Below are positions 49,801 to 57,010 of a DNA stretch of 64,000 nucleotides, piece after piece. Below the pieces are notes generated by a model. The model saw nothing but the letters and a program-made list of their open reading frames with translations, was not told the DNA's origin and made no database searches. Numbering within the stretch: the stretch's first letter is position 1; each line of letters opens with the position of its first letter. The position numbers and the translations under genes are program-made. Origin of the DNA: CAYVUV01 sp964455095 (GTDB lineage Bacteria > Desulfobacterota > Binatia > HRBIN30 > CADEER01); assembly GCA_964455095.1 (NCBI GenBank), contig CAYVUV010000052.1, forward strand, positions 1 through 64,000. The letters run 5' to 3'.

Positions 49801-49853
49801 TGCTGCTCAGTGGTATCGCACTGCTCCGCCTGCACTCGAACAGAAAGGGCTGA
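46806..49853 (+). CDS. Secreted beta-propeller-like repeat protein with C-terminal anchor
   Basis: A 1015-residue exported protein with a signal peptide ending near SAQ. Residues ~25-880 hold about fourteen repeats of 50-65 residues with the consensus GSEFQVNTYT, then a G(D/N)FVVVW strand, then DG...GIFGQRF.S.G.PLG. Repeats 2, 3 and 9 are degenerate. Fourteen would fit two seven-bladed propellers. The last repeat carries an inserted Ala/Ser-rich stretch of about 50 residues (around residue 818). A Pro/Gly linker and a carboxypeptidase-regulatory-like domain (DANGNFSIMLLRPL) precede the C-terminal AMSWTMLAAALLLLSG helix and basic tail. GTG at 46803 is an alternative start. The ligand is unknown. 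Confidence 0.85.
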   Translation: MKTLGRVLMGMAALTASVSSAQLPPLGNEFQVNTFTLGFQEDADVACTSDGSSVSAFEGRPSVNDHNAAATIYAQRFDPDGMRLGAPIEVPIGGSCGPTRFNTSICRDTNGNTVEVYSTFPDGDLRGQRFDATGGALGSELQIAPGNGPIYGSLFNGHDVGCEDNGDFVVVWQDLDFANHSVQLSGRRYASAGIPLGSKLQISSYTVYPLLPSVAADDDGDFVVAWTAGQYYVGDNDGDQLGIFARRFNSAGMALGAHFQVNTHTTGDQFLSRVATDGDGDFVIVWRSSAYGSAGQDGSFSGVFGRRFASNGTAQGSEFQVNTYTVDDQDLPSVASDQMGNFVVVWTSFSSTQDGSNSGIFGQRFASGGAPLGSEFLVNAYTAGRQSAGIVAADDAGNFLVNWIDAGGRDGSSYGSFAQRFASGGGKLGGEFQVNTYTIGPQGLYGPSVSVGSAVSCEDGGRCGIAWAGAPEQPTATVSEVYLRHYDTSGNPETGEIVPPLAQCVVSRLAPSVCRDATGDFVVVWEHVSGDSYFSDADLRIAGQRYTSAGATKGTEFLVNTYTGGYPERPDVACLSGGEFLVVWEQAYLDGDRDGVLARRYTSSGSAGPEFQVNSYTGNHQYDAQVAVAGTDLVVVWTSEGQQDDADGGIFGQRLSSAGTPLGSEFQVSVHTVDSQIIPAVAGFGSGFVVAWMDEYLDGGQYGIFARVYDTTGTALGDDFQINTHTEDDQVLPAVAADATGNFMVVWQDTSGADGDNDGVFGRYFDSTGAPLSGELFVNTSTFGEQREPTVCAASDGTRFVTAWNNESRFGSIPTATAPGQAATAHSGFRSRARQSFTGQPFAASAGAARSLAAQAAGPFDGQDGSFSGIFGQIFGGTLPPPGSPPEITGGATPGSEEVTGQNGPNRGPNCLRVYELGANSLPDNGGPDDELLGQGGTDANGNFSIMLLRPLVAGDRIYIIDVCPPFDVDTPQVGPIALIFDPAVAPAMSWTMLAAALLLLSGIALLRLHSNRKG

Positions 49854-49857
49854 GCGG

Positions 49858-50280
49858 ATGCAGCGGGTGGAGGTGCAGCGCGTATTCAATGCGCCGATTG
49901 ATACCGTCTGGGCCCGGTACACCGACCACGTCGGGTGGACCCGGTGGGCCGGGCTCGGCACCGTGCGTCTCGACCGCCAGGGCACGCCGGCGCCGAACGG
50001 CGTCGGCGCCGTGCGCGCGATCTCCAGCGCCGGCGTGACCGTCTACGAGGAAGTGCTCACCTTCGAGCCGCCCAAGCGCATGACCTATCGCGTCGTCAAA
50101 GGCGGCATCCCGATCAAGGACCACCTCGGCGAAGTGCTCTTCGAAGCGCGCGGCGACGGCACCCTGATCACCTGGCGCTGTCAGTTCGAGTCGAAGATCC
50201 CGGGCCTCGGCGTGTTGTTCCGCATCCTCATCACCCGCCTGTTCAGCAAAGCCCTGACCGGCCTGTCGCGCCAGCTGTAG
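49858..50280 (+). CDS. SRPBCC family protein (polyketide cyclase/START-like)
   Basis: A 140-residue helix-grip protein. It begins VEVQRVFNAPIDTVWARYTDH, continues with GAVRAISSAG and VLTFEPPKRMTYRVVKGGIPI, and ends with an IPGLGVLFRILITRLFSKAL helix, the usual SRPBCC plan with a central hydrophobic pocket. The ligand is unknown. It starts four bases after the stop of the repeat protein gene, which suggests a shared transcript although the two differ in cell location. Confidence 0.85.
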   Translation: MQRVEVQRVFNAPIDTVWARYTDHVGWTRWAGLGTVRLDRQGTPAPNGVGAVRAISSAGVTVYEEVLTFEPPKRMTYRVVKGGIPIKDHLGEVLFEARGDGTLITWRCQFESKIPGLGVLFRILITRLFSKALTGLSRQL

Positions 50281-50295
50281 CGCGTACCCCGATCA

Positions 50296-50391
50296 GAGTC
50301 GGGGTCGGTATCGGAATCGGTATCGGAATCGCGGGCGGAGTGCACCGCGGCAGAGATCGATACCGATGCCGATACCGACTCCGACCCCGAG
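50296..50391. repeat. Inverted arrays of degenerate TCGGNN hexamers
   Basis: In the gap between two convergent genes, the left arm (50296-50331) reads as TCGG tetramers with variable dinucleotides (TCGGGG, TCGGTA, TCGGAA, TCGGTA, TCGGAA). The right arm (50358-50391) has the same pattern on the other strand (TCGGAG, TCGGTA, TCGGCA, TCGGTA). TCGG is constant while the NN pair varies between arms, so the two halves can pair as a long imperfect hairpin with about a 30-base loop. It may act as a bidirectional terminator or be a mobile repeat. Confidence 0.75.
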
Positions 50392-50409
50392 AGGAGCCAT
50401 TCGGCCTCT

Positions 50410-52401
50410 TCAACACCCCCGGCCCGCCACGTGTCCGTCGAAGATGGCGCGGTCGGCCGGGCGCACGGCCACCGCGTCGCCAACGCGGACCAGGTGCGGA
50501 ACCCGGCTCTGCAGCGCGAAGTAGAGCGCGTCGTCGGGCTCGCCGTGCGTACGGATGACCACGGTGTCGATGCCGGTGCAGGTCTCGAGCTGGCGCGAGA
50601 GGACGTCGGCGAGCACCACCTCGTGGTCGCCGATACTGACCAGCGCCGTGTTCGGCCGCCAGCGCATGCCGGCCCGCGCGGCACGCGGCAGGGCGTAGCC
50701 GATGGTCTCGCGGTCGAGGTTCATCGGCAGCGCAAACGGCGTCGCCACCGTCACCTCCACGCCCAGGTGAGCCAGCAGCTCGCCCAGCCCGATGGCTTCG
50801 ATGTGGCCGACGACATCGTACACGACCACACGGCGCCCGAGTGTCTGCGGGCGCCGCAGCGCCTGCTCGTGGTCGATCACGAACGGTTGCTCCCAACCCG
50901 GCACCGGCATCGGCGGTCCTTTCGCCGACGCGGTCACACTCGCCTTGCCGCCGGTCGCCACCACCACTGCATCGGGTGACAACGCCAGCACTGCCGCGAC
51001 CGTCGCCTCGCTGCCCAGCCGGATATCGACGCCGCGCCGTGCGCACTCCGCCGCGCGCCAGTCGGCGAGATCGGCGATCTCCTCGCGTCCGGGTAGCAAC
51101 TGGGCCAGGCGAATCTTGCCGCCCAGCACGTCGGCGCGCTCGAGCAGCGTGACGCGATGGCCGCGCGCCGCCGCCACCCACGCCGCCTCGAGGCCGGCCG
51201 GCCCGCCGCCGACCACCACCACGCGCTTGGCCACCGGCGCGGCCCCCAGCGTTCCCGCGCCGAGGGTGTCCTCGCGCCCGACCGCCGGATTGGTCACGCA
51301 CGTGATCGGCAAGCCCTGCACGAGGTTGCCGTAGCAACCCTGGTTGCAGCCGACGCAGCGGCGAATCGCGTCGGATCTCCCGGCCGCCGCCTTCGCCGCC
51401 CACTCCGGATCGGCGATCAGTGCGCGCACCACGGTGACCGCGTCGGCCTCGCCGCGCGCGACGATCCCCTCCGCCTCTTCAGGCGTCAGGATGCGGTGCA
51501 CGGCGAACACCGGCACGCGCTGCACCGCCTGTTTGACCGCCTGCGCGGCGTACACGCCCAACTGGTGCGGCGCGTAGAGGGGCCGCACCATGCCGAGGCC
51601 GGACACGCCGATGCTGACGTCGAGAAAGTCGACCAGCCCCAGACGCTCGAAGCGCGCGCCGATCTCGGCGGCGTCGGCCGCCGTCAGGCCGCCCGGCGTC
51701 TCCTCGTCGCCGACCAGGCGCAGGCCGACCGCGACACCGGGACCGACCGCGGCGCGCACCGCCTCGAGCACCTCGACGGCGAAGCGCATGCGGTGGTCGA
51801 GATCGCCGCCGTATTCATCGGTGCGGCGGTTGCTGCGCGGCGAGAGAAACTCGTGCAGCAGATAGCCGTGCGCGGCGTGAATCTCGATGCCGTCGAACCC
51901 GCCGGCGACGGCGTTGCGCGCCGAGCGGGCGAAGTGCTCGACCACCGCGCGGATCTCGTGCGGCTCGATCACCTTGGGTGGCTCGAGCGAGTTGGCGACG
52001 CTCGACGGCGCCCAGGCCGGCAGCTTCGACCACGGCCCCTGATTGACGCCGCCGTTGTGCGCCAGCTGTGCGAACGCCAGCGCGCCGCCGGCGTGGATCG
52101 GCGCGGTGGCGCGCGCAAAGTGCGGGATCGCGGTCTCGTCCCAGGCCACCGCATTGTTCGGCATCTGGTACGCCGTGGTCGGATGCACCTGCACCTGCCC
52201 GGCGATGATCACGCCGACGCCGGCCTGGGCCCGTTCGCCGAGGTAGCGTCCGGCCCGCGCGCCGAGAAAACCCGGCTCGCCCCAGCGCGCGGCCGGCTCG
52301 GAGAACATGGTGAAATGCGCCCCGAACACGATGCGGTTGCGCGCCGTGAGCGGACCGATGCGCAGCGGCGAGAAAAGATGGGGAAACGGCGGTGCGCTCA
52401 T
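50410..52401 (-). CDS. Old Yellow Enzyme-type reductase fused to FAD/NAD(P) domain
   Basis: A 663-residue enzyme of the 2,4-dienoyl-CoA reductase/NADH:flavin oxidoreductase class. The N-terminal FMN TIM barrel has HGYLLHEFLSPRSNRRTDEYGG near residue 175. The 4Fe-4S cluster motif is CVGCNQGC followed by ITCVTNP. The C-terminal half has VVVVGGGPAGLEAAW and a second nucleotide-binding region. Related proteins reduce dienoyl-CoA, trimethylamine, bile acids or enones; the substrate here is open. Divergent from the GT39 gene. Confidence 0.9.
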   Translation of the reverse strand: MSAPPFPHLFSPLRIGPLTARNRIVFGAHFTMFSEPAARWGEPGFLGARAGRYLGERAQAGVGVIIAGQVQVHPTTAYQMPNNAVAWDETAIPHFARATAPIHAGGALAFAQLAHNGGVNQGPWSKLPAWAPSSVANSLEPPKVIEPHEIRAVVEHFARSARNAVAGGFDGIEIHAAHGYLLHEFLSPRSNRRTDEYGGDLDHRMRFAVEVLEAVRAAVGPGVAVGLRLVGDEETPGGLTAADAAEIGARFERLGLVDFLDVSIGVSGLGMVRPLYAPHQLGVYAAQAVKQAVQRVPVFAVHRILTPEEAEGIVARGEADAVTVVRALIADPEWAAKAAAGRSDAIRRCVGCNQGCYGNLVQGLPITCVTNPAVGREDTLGAGTLGAAPVAKRVVVVGGGPAGLEAAWVAAARGHRVTLLERADVLGGKIRLAQLLPGREEIADLADWRAAECARRGVDIRLGSEATVAAVLALSPDAVVVATGGKASVTASAKGPPMPVPGWEQPFVIDHEQALRRPQTLGRRVVVYDVVGHIEAIGLGELLAHLGVEVTVATPFALPMNLDRETIGYALPRAARAGMRWRPNTALVSIGDHEVVLADVLSRQLETCTGIDTVVIRTHGEPDDALYFALQSRVPHLVRVGDAVAVRPADRAIFDGHVAGRGC

Positions 52402-52562
52402 GGACGCGCCTCCGCTACAAGACGCGCGCGCAGATGTAAACGCCGCCGGGCTCTCGTGGCCGGGGCTGGTTGCAAACCCCGGATAAACTCCTGATGATGC
52501 GGCCGTCGTATCCGAGGCGCGGCGATTCGCCGCCTCCTGCCGCTTGCGAACCTGCCTACTGC

Positions 52563-54332
52563 ATGGTGTCTCCGACCCCCGCGCTGCACGCCCCGGTTCC
52601 ATCAGCCGGCAGTGCGGTGGATCCGCCGGCACCGGAGCGACCACCGGCACCGATCGCACGCGCCCTCGGGCACCCGCTGCTCGGCCCCGCGCTGCTCGTC
52701 CTCACCTGCTACCTGGTCTTCTTTGCCAACCTCGGCGGCCCGCCGCTGTTCGACCCCGATGAAGGGCGCCACGCCGAGACCGCGCGCGAGATCCTCGTCA
52801 CCGGCAACTGGCTCACGTTGACGCTCAACTTCGTGCCCTACCACGACAAGCCGGTCCTGTCGTACTGGCTGGTCGCCTTGTCGATCCACGCCTTCGGCGC
52901 CAACGAGTGGGCGGTGCGCTTGCCCTCGGCCGTCGCCGCCTGTGTCGGCATCGCCGCCACGGCGTGGTGGGCGGCGCGCTTCTTCGACCCGCTCACCGGG
53001 GTGCTGGCCGGCCTGATTCTCGCCACCGCCGGCGGCTACGCCGGGCTGGGGCGTTTCACCATCACCGACATGGCCTTCTCCGGTTGGCTCATCACCGCGT
53101 TCCTGTACGGCAGCGCCTGGCTGCTGCACGGCCGCGCGCGCGGCTGGCCGCCCTGGCCCGCCTATGCACTGCTGAGCCTGGCGACGCTGACCAAAGGGCC
53201 GGTCGCCCTGGTGCTCGCCGCGCTGACGTTCGGCGGCTTCCTGTACTCCGTTCAACCGCGTCCGGCCCGGCACGAGCTGCGCTTGCGGCAGGGGTTGCTC
53301 ATCATCGCCGCGCTGGCCGGCACCTGGTACGCCGCCATCGCCATCGTCGACCCGAGCTATTTGTGGAAGTTCCTCTGGACGCACAACGTCACGCGCTTTG
53401 CCGCTGGCACGGGAGGGCATCGGGCGAACCCCTTCGCCTACCTGTACTTGTTGCCGTTGGTGTTCCTGCCGTGGAGTCTCTATTTGCCCGCCGTCGTCCT
53501 CCACTATCGCCACGCCGCCCCCGCGCGCGTGCCGCGCGCCAGCGAGTTCTGCCTGCTGTGGATCGGTGTGGTGTTCGTGTTCTTCTCGCTCAGCCGCGGC
53601 AAGCTGGCGACGTATCTCCTGCCGCTGTTCCCGCCACTCGCCGTGCTGACGGCGAATGCGCTCGCGCCCGTCGTGCGCCGCATGCCGCTGTCTCGCGCAG
53701 AGGAGCGCAGCCACGACATCGCGCTGCACGCGCTGGCAGCGGTCGTCGCCATCGGATCGCTCGTCGGCCTCGTCGTCGTGCTGCGCTATGCCGCGCACGG
53801 CAGCGCCACCGCGATCCTGCTGCTCGCCGGCACGCCCCTGCTGCTCTACGGCCTGCGCGCCTTGCGCCGCCAGCGCCGCGACCTCGCCCTCGCCGCCGTC
53901 TTCGGCACCGCGCTGCTCTATCTGGCGGGGTCGTACGTCGTCGCCCCGCCGGTGCTCGAGGACCTCTTCAGCCTCGAACCGGCGGCGCGCTTGGTGCGCG
54001 CCCTGCCGGCCACCGCCCAGATCGTCACGCATCACGCCCGCTCGAACTCGCTGCGCTTCTATACCGGACGCGACATCGTCACCGCCGCGACCCTCGAGCA
54101 AGCCGCGCTCGCGCTGGCCGCACCGGCGCCGACCGTGTTGCTCACCAAAGCCCGCCTGGTCGAGAACCTGCGCTGCCACCTGCGCGCGCCCGCCTACATC
54201 TGGTGGCACGGGCAACGCACCAAGGTGTTGATCGCCAACCAGGCGCCACCGGCGGGTCTGGACGCCACAGCGACTCCGCTGCTGCCGCTCCCGGCCGAGC
54301 GCTGCGGTCCCGACGCGACCGGGCTGCGCTAG
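52563..54332 (+). CDS. GT39/ArnT-like integral membrane glycosyltransferase
   Basis: A 589-residue membrane protein with about twelve hydrophobic segments. The first periplasmic loop carries the catalytic motif of dolichyl/undecaprenyl-phosphate sugar transferases (FDPDEGRHAETAREILVTGNW, then PYHDKPVLSYW). WLSY-like aromatic clusters follow (WSLYLPAV). Related proteins transfer sugars to proteins or lipid A. The start is uncertain: ATG 52563 is a conservative choice, ATGs at 52494/52497 are possible and no ribosome site is clear. The 161-base upstream gap includes a short hairpin (CCGGGG/CCCCGG, 52460-52482). The product was not linked to a polysaccharide locus. Confidence 0.87.
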   Translation: MVSPTPALHAPVPSAGSAVDPPAPERPPAPIARALGHPLLGPALLVLTCYLVFFANLGGPPLFDPDEGRHAETAREILVTGNWLTLTLNFVPYHDKPVLSYWLVALSIHAFGANEWAVRLPSAVAACVGIAATAWWAARFFDPLTGVLAGLILATAGGYAGLGRFTITDMAFSGWLITAFLYGSAWLLHGRARGWPPWPAYALLSLATLTKGPVALVLAALTFGGFLYSVQPRPARHELRLRQGLLIIAALAGTWYAAIAIVDPSYLWKFLWTHNVTRFAAGTGGHRANPFAYLYLLPLVFLPWSLYLPAVVLHYRHAAPARVPRASEFCLLWIGVVFVFFSLSRGKLATYLLPLFPPLAVLTANALAPVVRRMPLSRAEERSHDIALHALAAVVAIGSLVGLVVVLRYAAHGSATAILLLAGTPLLLYGLRALRRQRRDLALAAVFGTALLYLAGSYVVAPPVLEDLFSLEPAARLVRALPATAQIVTHHARSNSLRFYTGRDIVTAATLEQAALALAAPAPTVLLTKARLVENLRCHLRAPAYIWWHGQRTKVLIANQAPPAGLDATATPLLPLPAERCGPDATGLR

Positions 54333-54395
54333 CCGCGCCCTCTCCGTCGCCTTCTTTCCTTGCAACACGCGCGCGGCCGGTGCGATAGAGACGAC

Positions 54396-55925
54396 ATGGG
54401 CCGCATCCTCCGCTTACGTCCGCTCGCCCTCGCCTTCCTGTTCATGGGTGCCCTGGGTGCCCGCGCGGCGGCGGTCGACGTCCCGATCGCCGGGCAGCAG
54501 TTGAAGCTGAAGGCCAATCAGAGCAACGCGGCGCGGCGCAGTCTGACGTTTCGATCGGGGCCGAACGCGCCGATCGCGGCGCCGTTGGCCGACCCGACGC
54601 TGGGGGCGTCGCTGCTGGTGTTTGCGTCGAATGCCACCGGGCAGTGCCGCGCCGAAATCGCGCTGCCGGCCGGCAACTGGCAACCGCTCGGCGGCGATGG
54701 ACCCAATCGCGGCTGGAAGTACACGGATGCCACTGGAAGCGCCGGCGGCGTGCGCAAGGTGATCGTGCGCCCGGGCCGCAACGGCGGCCGCATCGTCGTC
54801 AAGGCGAAGGGAGCCGGGTTCCCGTGCGCGCTTCCCAATGCGCAATCGGTGCCCATCGCGGTCGCGCTGCGGCTCGACGACACGCGCTATTGCGCCGCGT
54901 TCGGCGGCACGATCGCCCGCAACGAAACCGGCCGTGTCGAAGCCGAGAACGCGGCGGCCCCGCTGGCGTGCCCGGACAACGATTTGACCGTCGCGACGTT
55001 GAACGTCCTGCACGGCATCTTCTGCCCGGCGCCGAGCGGCTTCTGCCGCCTCACCGACCGGCTCGACCTGCTCGGCCAGTGGATCGTCGCGCGCGGCTGC
55101 CCCGATGTCGTGGCGCTGCAGGAAGTCTTCGACCTGGCGCCCACCAACTCCATGGTGCCGCTGATCCAGAATCAACTCACCGGCGTCTGCGCGTTCCCGT
55201 ATCAGGTGGTGTTCATCCGCACGTTTATCTTCGACGACTCGCTGCTGCTGACGCGCTATCCGGCGCTGAGCGCGCAGACGCACATCTTGCACGGCGGCTT
55301 GCGCAACGTGCTGCACGCGCGGCTCGATCATCCGATCGGCCCGGTCGACGTCTTCTCCACGCACCTCGGCTCCAGCTCCGACGGCGGCCCGAGTCCGTGC
55401 AGCGCGCCGAGCCCCTGCCCGGCCGCGTGCGTCACCGCCGGCGCCGCCACCGTGCGGCAATGCCAGGCGGTGCAGACCGCGCAGTTGGTCGAGACACTGC
55501 ACGACGTTGCGGCGCCAGCCGTCATCGTCGGCGACTTCAACGAGGAGCCGCTGTCGTTCGTGTACGATCAGCTCGTCGATCGCGGATGGACGGACACCTA
55601 CCTCGCCGCCGGCAATCCCGAGTGCGACGACGGCACGGGCATTGGCTGCACGTCGGGCCGCGAGGACGAAGCGCTCACCGATCTCGAGTCGCCGGCACTC
55701 GGTGTCACCGAGCGCATCGACTACGTCTTTCTGGTCCCACCCGGCCCGGCGTCGCTGTGCGCGGCAGCGCTCGACTCGCCGCTCGACGCCGACGGCGACG
55801 GCACCGCAACGCGCCTGTTCGCCGACGAGCCGAACACGTTTGCCCCTGCGTGCGGCCCGTTGCCCGATCCAACCTGCTGGGTGTCGGACCACAGCGGCGT
55901 CCAGGTCGACGTCAACTGCGACTGA
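54396..55925 (+). CDS. Secreted endonuclease/exonuclease/phosphatase with N-terminal beta domain
   Basis: A 509-residue exported protein with a signal peptide ending near ARA. Residues ~30-195 form a beta-rich domain (LKLKANQSNAARRSLTF, GWKYTDATGSAGGVRKVIV, KAKGAGFPCALP, TRYCAAFGG) that I associate with several deltaproteobacterial secreted proteins but cannot name. Residues ~200-509 form an EEP/DNase I-like domain with all expected residues: LNVLHG, VALQEVFD, FSTHLGS, VGDFNEEP and SDHSGVQVDV. The substrate (nucleic acid, phospholipid or inositol phosphate) cannot be fixed. It meets the following minus-strand gene with no intervening base. Confidence 0.88.
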   Translation: MGRILRLRPLALAFLFMGALGARAAAVDVPIAGQQLKLKANQSNAARRSLTFRSGPNAPIAAPLADPTLGASLLVFASNATGQCRAEIALPAGNWQPLGGDGPNRGWKYTDATGSAGGVRKVIVRPGRNGGRIVVKAKGAGFPCALPNAQSVPIAVALRLDDTRYCAAFGGTIARNETGRVEAENAAAPLACPDNDLTVATLNVLHGIFCPAPSGFCRLTDRLDLLGQWIVARGCPDVVALQEVFDLAPTNSMVPLIQNQLTGVCAFPYQVVFIRTFIFDDSLLLTRYPALSAQTHILHGGLRNVLHARLDHPIGPVDVFSTHLGSSSDGGPSPCSAPSPCPAACVTAGAATVRQCQAVQTAQLVETLHDVAAPAVIVGDFNEEPLSFVYDQLVDRGWTDTYLAAGNPECDDGTGIGCTSGREDEALTDLESPALGVTERIDYVFLVPPGPASLCAAALDSPLDADGDGTATRLFADEPNTFAPACGPLPDPTCWVSDHSGVQVDVNCD

Positions 55926-56186
55926 TCAGGTTCTGCCGAAGCGACGCCCGAGGGCGCGCGCGACCAGGGCCGCCAACGCGCAGTAACCGAGCGCCTGCGG
56001 CACGAGCAGTCCGGCCGCCAGGTACCCATCGAAGCCCGGATCGGTCACCACCGCCGCGATGGTCAACCCGGCGAGCGCGACCAGGCGGTACAGTTGCATC
56101 CAACCGCCCTCGATCATGAAGTAGGGCACTGGCACCACCGCGACCAGCAGCACCCAGACGATCAGCGGCACCGCGCGCGCCCTCAC
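55926..56186 (-). CDS. Small membrane protein, coupled to PpiC gene
   Basis: An 86-residue protein with three hydrophobic segments (about residues 7-23, 30-42 and 52-75) separated by short loops, and an arginine-rich C-terminus. The start codon is GTG at 56186, overlapping the PpiC stop as GTGA, so I prefer it over longer readings that run through the PpiC gene. Function is unknown. The gene ends the DUF3604-PpiC operon. Confidence 0.7.
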   Translation of the reverse strand: MRARAVPLIVWVLLVAVVPVPYFMIEGGWMQLYRLVALAGLTIAAVVTDPGFDGYLAAGLLVPQALGYCALAALVARALGRRFGRT

Positions 56187-57010
56187 CGCGCCACCTCCGG
56201 GGCCGCGCGCAACTGCGCCAGCGCGCGCGCCGCGGCGGCCTCGCGGCGCTCGGCGAGGACCGCGGCGCGCACTTGCGCGCGCACGGCCGACAGCGGCGGC
56301 GGCGCCGGCGGCTGCAGCGCATGGACCCACACGAGGTGCAGGCCATACGGCGACTCGATCGGCCCCGCCCATGCGCCCGGCGCCATGCCCGCGACGGCGC
56401 GCGCGAACCTGGGGCCAAACATCTGGGCGACTGCCGGCAACCGCGTCAGCGGAATCTGGCCTGGAACGGGCAGTGGATCGCCGTGCGCGGCGGCATCGAA
56501 GGGGTCCGCACCCGACGCCACCAGCTCGGCGAGCACGCGCCGGGCGTCGCTCATGAGCGCGTCGCCGCGGCGCGCGCGGCTCAGGAAGACGTGCGAGAAG
56601 CGCACGCGCGGCGGCCCGGTAAAGCGCTCGCCGTGTGCGCGCAGGTACGCCGCCAACTCGTCCTCGCCGGGCTCGACTTGCGACGCGGTCGCTTGCAAGC
56701 GCATCCGCATCAACGTCGCCAGTCGGCGCTGCACGACCACGTCGCTGCGCTCCATGCCCAGCGCGCGCGCCTGGCGCAGCAGGCTCGCCGGATCGCCGGC
56801 CGCGTCGAGAAAGCGCATGTTCTGCAGCAGGCGTCCTTGCACCACCGGATCGTCGCGCTCGAGCCCGAGCCGCAGCGCTTCACTGAAGAGCACGGCGTCG
56901 TCCCCCGCGTCGACGGCCGCCGGGAGCGCCGGCGGCAGCGGCTGCATCCATTGGCTCGCCGCGAACAGCAAGCCGCCGAGCAGCGCGAAGTGGACCATCG
57001 GCCGCGTCAT
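56183..57010 (-). CDS. PpiC-type (parvulin) peptidyl-prolyl isomerase, membrane-anchored
   Basis: A 275-residue protein with an N-terminal hydrophobic segment (MVHFALLGGLLFAASQW) that anchors it at the periplasmic side. A long helical region follows, then a parvulin domain (VRFSHVFLSRARRGDALMS, then GDPLPVPGQIPLTRLPAVAQMFG, then GAWAGPIESPYGLHLVWV). It would help fold exported proteins. ATG at 57010 overlaps the DUF3604 stop as ATGA. The expected family length is met when this start is used. Confidence 0.87.
   Translation of the reverse strand: MTRPMVHFALLGGLLFAASQWMQPLPPALPAAVDAGDDAVLFSEALRLGLERDDPVVQGRLLQNMRFLDAAGDPASLLRQARALGMERSDVVVQRRLATLMRMRLQATASQVEPGEDELAAYLRAHGERFTGPPRVRFSHVFLSRARRGDALMSDARRVLAELVASGADPFDAAAHGDPLPVPGQIPLTRLPAVAQMFGPRFARAVAGMAPGAWAGPIESPYGLHLVWVHALQPPAPPPLSAVRAQVRAAVLAERREAAAARALAQLRAAPEVAR

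Noticed and set aside
47670..49985. A 771-residue open frame on the minus strand opposite the repeat protein
   Set aside because: High GC and the repetitive codon pattern of the plus-strand gene keep the opposite frame open. No domain is recognisable, and the plus-strand reading has a signal peptide, repeats and ribosome site.
52602..54368. A 588-residue minus-strand frame opposite the glycosyltransferase
   Set aside because: It is Gln/Arg/Gly-rich with no membrane or domain pattern, as expected for a complementary frame.
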